From positions 62,001 to 126,000 of the forward strand of contig NZ_BMSK01000020.1 in assembly GCF_014649115.1 (NCBI RefSeq): a stretch of DNA of 64,000 bases. Reading direction: 5' to 3'. The stretch comes from Streptomyces eurythermus. Lineage in GTDB: Bacteria > Actinomycetota > Actinomycetes > Streptomycetales > Streptomycetaceae. Position numbers and translations under genes: made by a program. Every line of letters starts with the position of its first letter. The first letter of the stretch is position 1. Shown here piece by piece: positions 60,621-64,000 of the stretch. A model generated the notes under the pieces. That model did no database searches and was not told where the DNA came from. It was given only the letters and a program-made list of their open reading frames with translations.

Positions 60621-60626
60621 GGTCAA
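60621..60626 (-). promoter_or_regulatory. Possible -35 box before the YceI gene
   Basis: In the gap between comEC and the YceI gene the minus strand holds TTGACC (60621-60626), with a weak TCAGTC 17 bp on. The surrounding 60600-60660 is AT-richer than average. The pair would start a leader of about 110 nt. Confidence 0.3.
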
Positions 60627-60670
60627 GATTTCACACAGCCGCCACACAACTCGTCCCATGCGGCACCGGG

Positions 60671-63433
60671 TCAGCGCGCACTCGTCACCCGCAGCTCCCC
60701 TTCCCTCCCTCCGGTCCCGGTCAGCGCGAGCGCCCCGTCCCGGTCGGTGCGCAGGACCGCCGCCCCGCCGCCGCGCAGGGCGGCCACGGTCGACGGCGCC
60801 GGGTGGCCGTAGGGGTTGTCGGCACCGGCGGAGACCAGTGCCACCCGGGGCGCGGCGCGGCGCAACAGCCCGGGATCCTGGTAGGCCGAGCCGTGGTGGG
60901 CCACCTTCAGGGCGTCCACCCCGGCCAGGCCGGCCGCCGCCGGGGACCGCAGCAGGGCCTGCTGGGCCGGGGGTTCCAGGTCCCCGAGCAGCAGCAGGCG
61001 CAGTCCGCCCGTGCGTACGAGCAGCGTGACACTGGCGTCGTTCGGCCCTTCCGGCCGGAAGGCCGGGCCGGGTACGGAGGCCGGGCCGGGTACGGAGGCG
61101 TGGGTTCGCGTTCCGAAAGGCGTGCTGGCTCCGAAGGGCGTCCTGGCTTCCTGGGGCGGGGGCCACAGGACCCGCCAGGTCAGCGGTCCGACGCGCCGTT
61201 CCTCTCCCGCGGCGGCCGTCACGACCGGGATGTGCCGCGCGGCCGCCTCCCTGCGGACGAACCGCGCCTGGTCCGCCGGTTCCGCGAGTCCGGTGGTCTC
61301 GATCGCGGCCACCGAGCGGCCCCGCAGGACACCGGGCAGGCCCGCTACATGGTCGGCGTGGAAGTGGGTCAGGACGACCAGGGGGACCCGGGTGATGCCG
61401 AGCCGCCGCAGACAGTCGTCGACCAGCGCGGGATCGGGTCCGGCGTCCACGACGACCCCCGTTCCTCCGCCCGCAGCCAGCACCGTCGCGTCGCCCTGCC
61501 CGACGTCGCACACCGCGAATCTCCAGCCGGGCGGCGGCCAGCCCGTGATCACCCGGGTCAGCGGCGCCGGCCGGGTCACGGCCAGCACGAGCAGCATTCC
61601 GAGCAGTCCGCACCACACGGGGTGCCGCGGCAGTCTCCGGCCGACCGCCACGACGGCCACGGTGACCGCCGCGAGCGCCAGTGCCCCCGGCCAGCTCCCC
61701 GGCCAGTCCACACCCGCGCCGGGCAGCGCCGCCCCCGCCCGGGCGACCCCGGCGATCCACCCGGCAGGCCAACTCGCGCACCAGGCCAGCGCCTTGGCCA
61801 CCGGCATCAGCAAGGGCGCCGTCGCGAGTGCCGTGAACCCCAGCACCGTGGCCGGTGCGACCGCCGCCTCGGCCAGCAGATTGCACGGCACCGCCACCAG
61901 GCTCACCCGGGCCGACAGCACCGCCACGACCGGCGCGCACACGGCCTGGGCCGCGGCGGCCGCCGCCAGCGCCTCGGCGAGCCTCGGGGGCACCCGGCGC
62001 CGCCGCAACGCCTCGCTCCAGCCCGGCGCCAGCACCAGCAGCGCGCCGGTGGCCAGCACCGACAGCAGGAAGCCGTAACTGCGGGCCAGCCACGGGTCGT
62101 ACAGCACCAGCAGCAGGACGGCCGTGGCGAGCGCCGGGATCAGCGATCTGCGGCGCCCGGTGGCCAGGGCGAGCAGTGCGACGGCGCCGCAGACCGCGGC
62201 CCGCAGGACGCTGGGGTCGGGCCGGCAGACGACCACGAAGGCCAGCGTCAGCACCCCCGCGAGCACGGCCGTCATCCTCAGCGAGAGGCCCAGGCGTGGG
62301 GCCAGGCCCCTGCGTTCGGCCCGTTGGGCCAGGCCCGGCGGCCCGATGAGCAACGCGAGCAGGACGGTGAGGTTGCTGCCGGAGACGGCGAGGACGTGTG
62401 CCAGGTCCGTCTCGTCGAAGGCGTGGTCCAGCTCGGGCGTGATCCGCGAGGTGTCCCCGACGACCAGCCCGGGAAGCAGCGCCCGCGCGTCCCCCGGCAG
62501 GTCCTCGGTCGCCTCCCGCAGGCCCGCCCTGAGCCGGCCCGCGAGCCGTTGCGGTCCGCTCGGCCCCGCCACGATCCGGGGTACCGGCCGGTCGCGCACC
62601 CGTAGCACGGCCGCCGTCCGGTCGCCGCCCGTGAGCGCGGGTGCCAGCCGGCCGCCGACCCGGAGCCGCGTGGACGGCAGCAGCGCGAGCCAGGCGGCTC
62701 GCCCACCCGGCCGGAGCCGGCCGGCTCCGGCCGGCGGCCCGGGACTCCGGCTTCTCCCGGCGCTTCCCTCCGGTGCCGGGACATCCGCGTCGACGACCAG
62801 CAGCACGGGCGTCCGCACCCGCATCCGCCGTCCGTCGGCCGCCTCCACGCTGCGCACCTCGGCCCGCACCAGCACCGCCACCGGTGCCATGTGATCGCCG
62901 CTCACCCGTGGGCTGCTCAGCCAGGGATCGCCGCTCAGTTCGACCTCGGCGGTGACGGTCGCGAACCGCCGGGCCAGTTCGGGTACCGGCCCGCGCCGCA
63001 CGTCGGCCCCGTGCAGTCCGGCGGAGACGGCCGCCGCGGCGGCACAGAGCAGCACGGCGGCGACGGCGGCCCGCGCCCAGCGAAACCGGCCCCGCACCCA
63101 CCCGGCCCGTCCGTCCTGCCCGGTGGGTCCAGGCTGCCCGGTCTGCGCGGGCCGCCATGTCTGCCCTGTCTGCCCTGCCCGCCTCGTCCTCCCCGCCGGC
63201 CCCGCCCGGCCCGTTCGCCGCACCGTCAGCAGCAGGACACCGCCGAGCAGGCAGCAGGTGACGATCCCGGCGGTCCAGGCCACCGGAGCGTCCAGGGTCA
63301 GGGCGGCCGTGCCCCAGGCCGTGAGCGCGGGCGGGACCAGGCGCAGGTCCAGCGGGCCGTCCCGGCTGGTCCGCGCGGCCCCGCTCCCCTCGTGCCCGGC
63401 CTCCGGGCCGGCCGTGTCGAGCGCGCGGTTCAT
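60671..63433 (-). CDS. comEC: ComEC/Rec2 family competence protein
   Basis: This 920-residue membrane protein would move single-stranded DNA across the membrane. An N-terminal region has several hydrophobic helices, then the DUF4131 part, the Competence domain (about 280-580, multiple helices, with SGSNLTVLLALLIGPPG) and a C-terminal metallo-beta-lactamase nuclease-like domain with LTHFHADHVAGLPGV and KVAHHGSAYQDP. comEA overlaps its start by 4 bp. Natural transformation has not been established in Streptomyces, so the role is uncertain. Confidence 0.93.
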   Translation of the reverse strand: MNRALDTAGPEAGHEGSGAARTSRDGPLDLRLVPPALTAWGTAALTLDAPVAWTAGIVTCCLLGGVLLLTVRRTGRAGPAGRTRRAGQTGQTWRPAQTGQPGPTGQDGRAGWVRGRFRWARAAVAAVLLCAAAAAVSAGLHGADVRRGPVPELARRFATVTAEVELSGDPWLSSPRVSGDHMAPVAVLVRAEVRSVEAADGRRMRVRTPVLLVVDADVPAPEGSAGRSRSPGPPAGAGRLRPGGRAAWLALLPSTRLRVGGRLAPALTGGDRTAAVLRVRDRPVPRIVAGPSGPQRLAGRLRAGLREATEDLPGDARALLPGLVVGDTSRITPELDHAFDETDLAHVLAVSGSNLTVLLALLIGPPGLAQRAERRGLAPRLGLSLRMTAVLAGVLTLAFVVVCRPDPSVLRAAVCGAVALLALATGRRRSLIPALATAVLLLVLYDPWLARSYGFLLSVLATGALLVLAPGWSEALRRRRVPPRLAEALAAAAAAQAVCAPVVAVLSARVSLVAVPCNLLAEAAVAPATVLGFTALATAPLLMPVAKALAWCASWPAGWIAGVARAGAALPGAGVDWPGSWPGALALAAVTVAVVAVGRRLPRHPVWCGLLGMLLVLAVTRPAPLTRVITGWPPPGWRFAVCDVGQGDATVLAAGGGTGVVVDAGPDPALVDDCLRRLGITRVPLVVLTHFHADHVAGLPGVLRGRSVAAIETTGLAEPADQARFVRREAAARHIPVVTAAAGEERRVGPLTWRVLWPPPQEARTPFGASTPFGTRTHASVPGPASVPGPAFRPEGPNDASVTLLVRTGGLRLLLLGDLEPPAQQALLRSPAAAGLAGVDALKVAHHGSAYQDPGLLRRAAPRVALVSAGADNPYGHPAPSTVAALRGGGAAVLRTDRDGALALTGTGGREGELRVTSAR

Positions 63434-64000
63434 GGCCGTACCAGGTCGCGCAGATCGGTGAACCGGCTGTCGCCGATGCCGTTGACCTCGCGCAGTTCGT
63501 CCACCGAGCGGAAACCGCCGTGCTGGGTACGGTAGTCGATGATGTGCCGGGCCAGTACCGGGCCGACTCCGGGCAGGGTGTCGAGCTGGTCCGCGGTGGC
63601 GGTGTTCAGGGAGACCGGCGCGGCCGGGCCCGGGCCGGCGGCACCGGTGAGCTGCCCGGCCGCCGAGCCGGCCGGAGCGGCGGCTCCCGCGGGGACACCG
63701 ACGAGGACCTGCTCGCCGTCGACCAGGAAACGGGCCCGGTTGAGCCCCTCCGTGCTCACCCCCGGCCGGACCCCGCCCGCGGCTCGCAACGCGTCGGCCA
63801 CCCGGGCACCAGAAGGCAGCCGCAGGATTCCCGGTTTGCGGACCTTCCCGCCGACGTCCACGACGATCTCCGCGCCGGGTGTCGCCGAGGCGGACCCGGC
63901 CGTGGTCGCCGTCTCCTCCTTCTTGGGGAACGACGCCTGGGCGCGGACCACTTGCGGGGCACTCACGGACTGGGTCCGGCCCGACCAGAAGTGCTGCCCG
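63430..64000 (-). CDS. comEA: ComEA-type DNA-binding protein, 5' end outside window
   Basis: The C-terminal 189 residues are in the window. A SLBB domain (EIVVDVGGKVRKPGILRLPSG) is followed by a Gly/Ala linker and a helix-hairpin-helix unit NTATADQLDTLPGVGPVLARHI...FRSVDELREVNGIGDSRF, typical ComEA DNA-binding motifs. The frame is still open at position 64000, so the start is not seen. Its stop overlaps the ATG of comEC by 4 bp (ATGA). Confidence 0.92.
   Translation of the reverse strand, partial: GQHFWSGRTQSVSAPQVVRAQASFPKKEETATTAGSASATPGAEIVVDVGGKVRKPGILRLPSGARVADALRAAGGVRPGVSTEGLNRARFLVDGEQVLVGVPAGAAAPAGSAAGQLTGAAGPGPAAPVSLNTATADQLDTLPGVGPVLARHIIDYRTQHGGFRSVDELREVNGIGDSRFTDLRDLVRP

Overview
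The window is about 72% G+C with strong third-position GC bias. It carries a dense set of actinobacterial housekeeping genes: glyS, zur/znuACB, uppS, recO, leuA, era, ybeY, phoH, hrcA-dnaJ, hemW, lepA, rpsT, holA and comEA-comEC. Together with a DasR-type chitinase, GlnR-type boxes, a Zur box and several probably leaderless genes, this points to the core chromosome of a Streptomyces (inference from gene content and order). No rRNA, tRNA, CRISPR array, integrase or insertion sequence was recognised.

Layout. 1-1.2 kb: the end of a TetR gene and an aldo/keto reductase sharing a palindromic operator. 1.3-3.9 kb: a secreted GH18 chitinase under two dre-like sites, convergent with glyS. 4.0-7.1 kb: the zinc uptake operon znuA-znuC-znuB followed by zur. 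7.2-9.3 kb: two small unknown proteins, recO and uppS. 9.6-16.2 kb: a five-gene ABC importer operon with a permease-ATPase fusion and a DHDPS/NAL-family lyase; a secreted sialidase and a SigJ-like sigma factor follow on the other strand, which together suggest sialic acid scavenging. 18.5-21.2 kb: a zinc-ribbon/TerB protein and leuA with a Leu-rich leader peptide. 21.4-22.8 kb: a signal-less M4 (protealysin-like) protease and an emfourin-like inhibitor. 22.8-25.1 kb: a GH1 beta-glucosidase and era. 25.3-26.9 kb: amtB-glnK behind GlnR-like boxes, without glnD.

26.8-31 kb is the most unusual part: a WxL-type surface protein, a WxL-interacting (DUF916-like) membrane protein and a small secreted protein, all on the minus strand, downstream of a minisatellite of about 17 degenerate 34-37 bp units. 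31-34.6 kb is a conserved block (CDA-like protein, YjbR, CBS/CorC protein, YbeY, PhoH). 34.7-43.1 kb holds a PfkB kinase, glucarate dehydratase, an adenosine/adenine deaminase, RNase Z, a HIT protein and a Tricorn protease. 43.1-47.8 kb holds a VOC protein, RsmE, a nitronate monooxygenase, DnaJ and HrcA with a CIRCE element. 47.9-55.1 kb holds an MBL hydrolase, a DUF3097 protein, a Uma2 remnant, HemW, a SpoIIE-type phosphatase and an acyl-CoA ligase. 55.3-64 kb holds lepA, rpsT, holA, a small hypothetical, a CarboxypepD-YceI fusion, comEC and a partial comEA.

Start codons were chosen from ribosome binding sites, overlap with neighbours and family alignment from memory. Promoter and operator calls rest on sequence patterns only.
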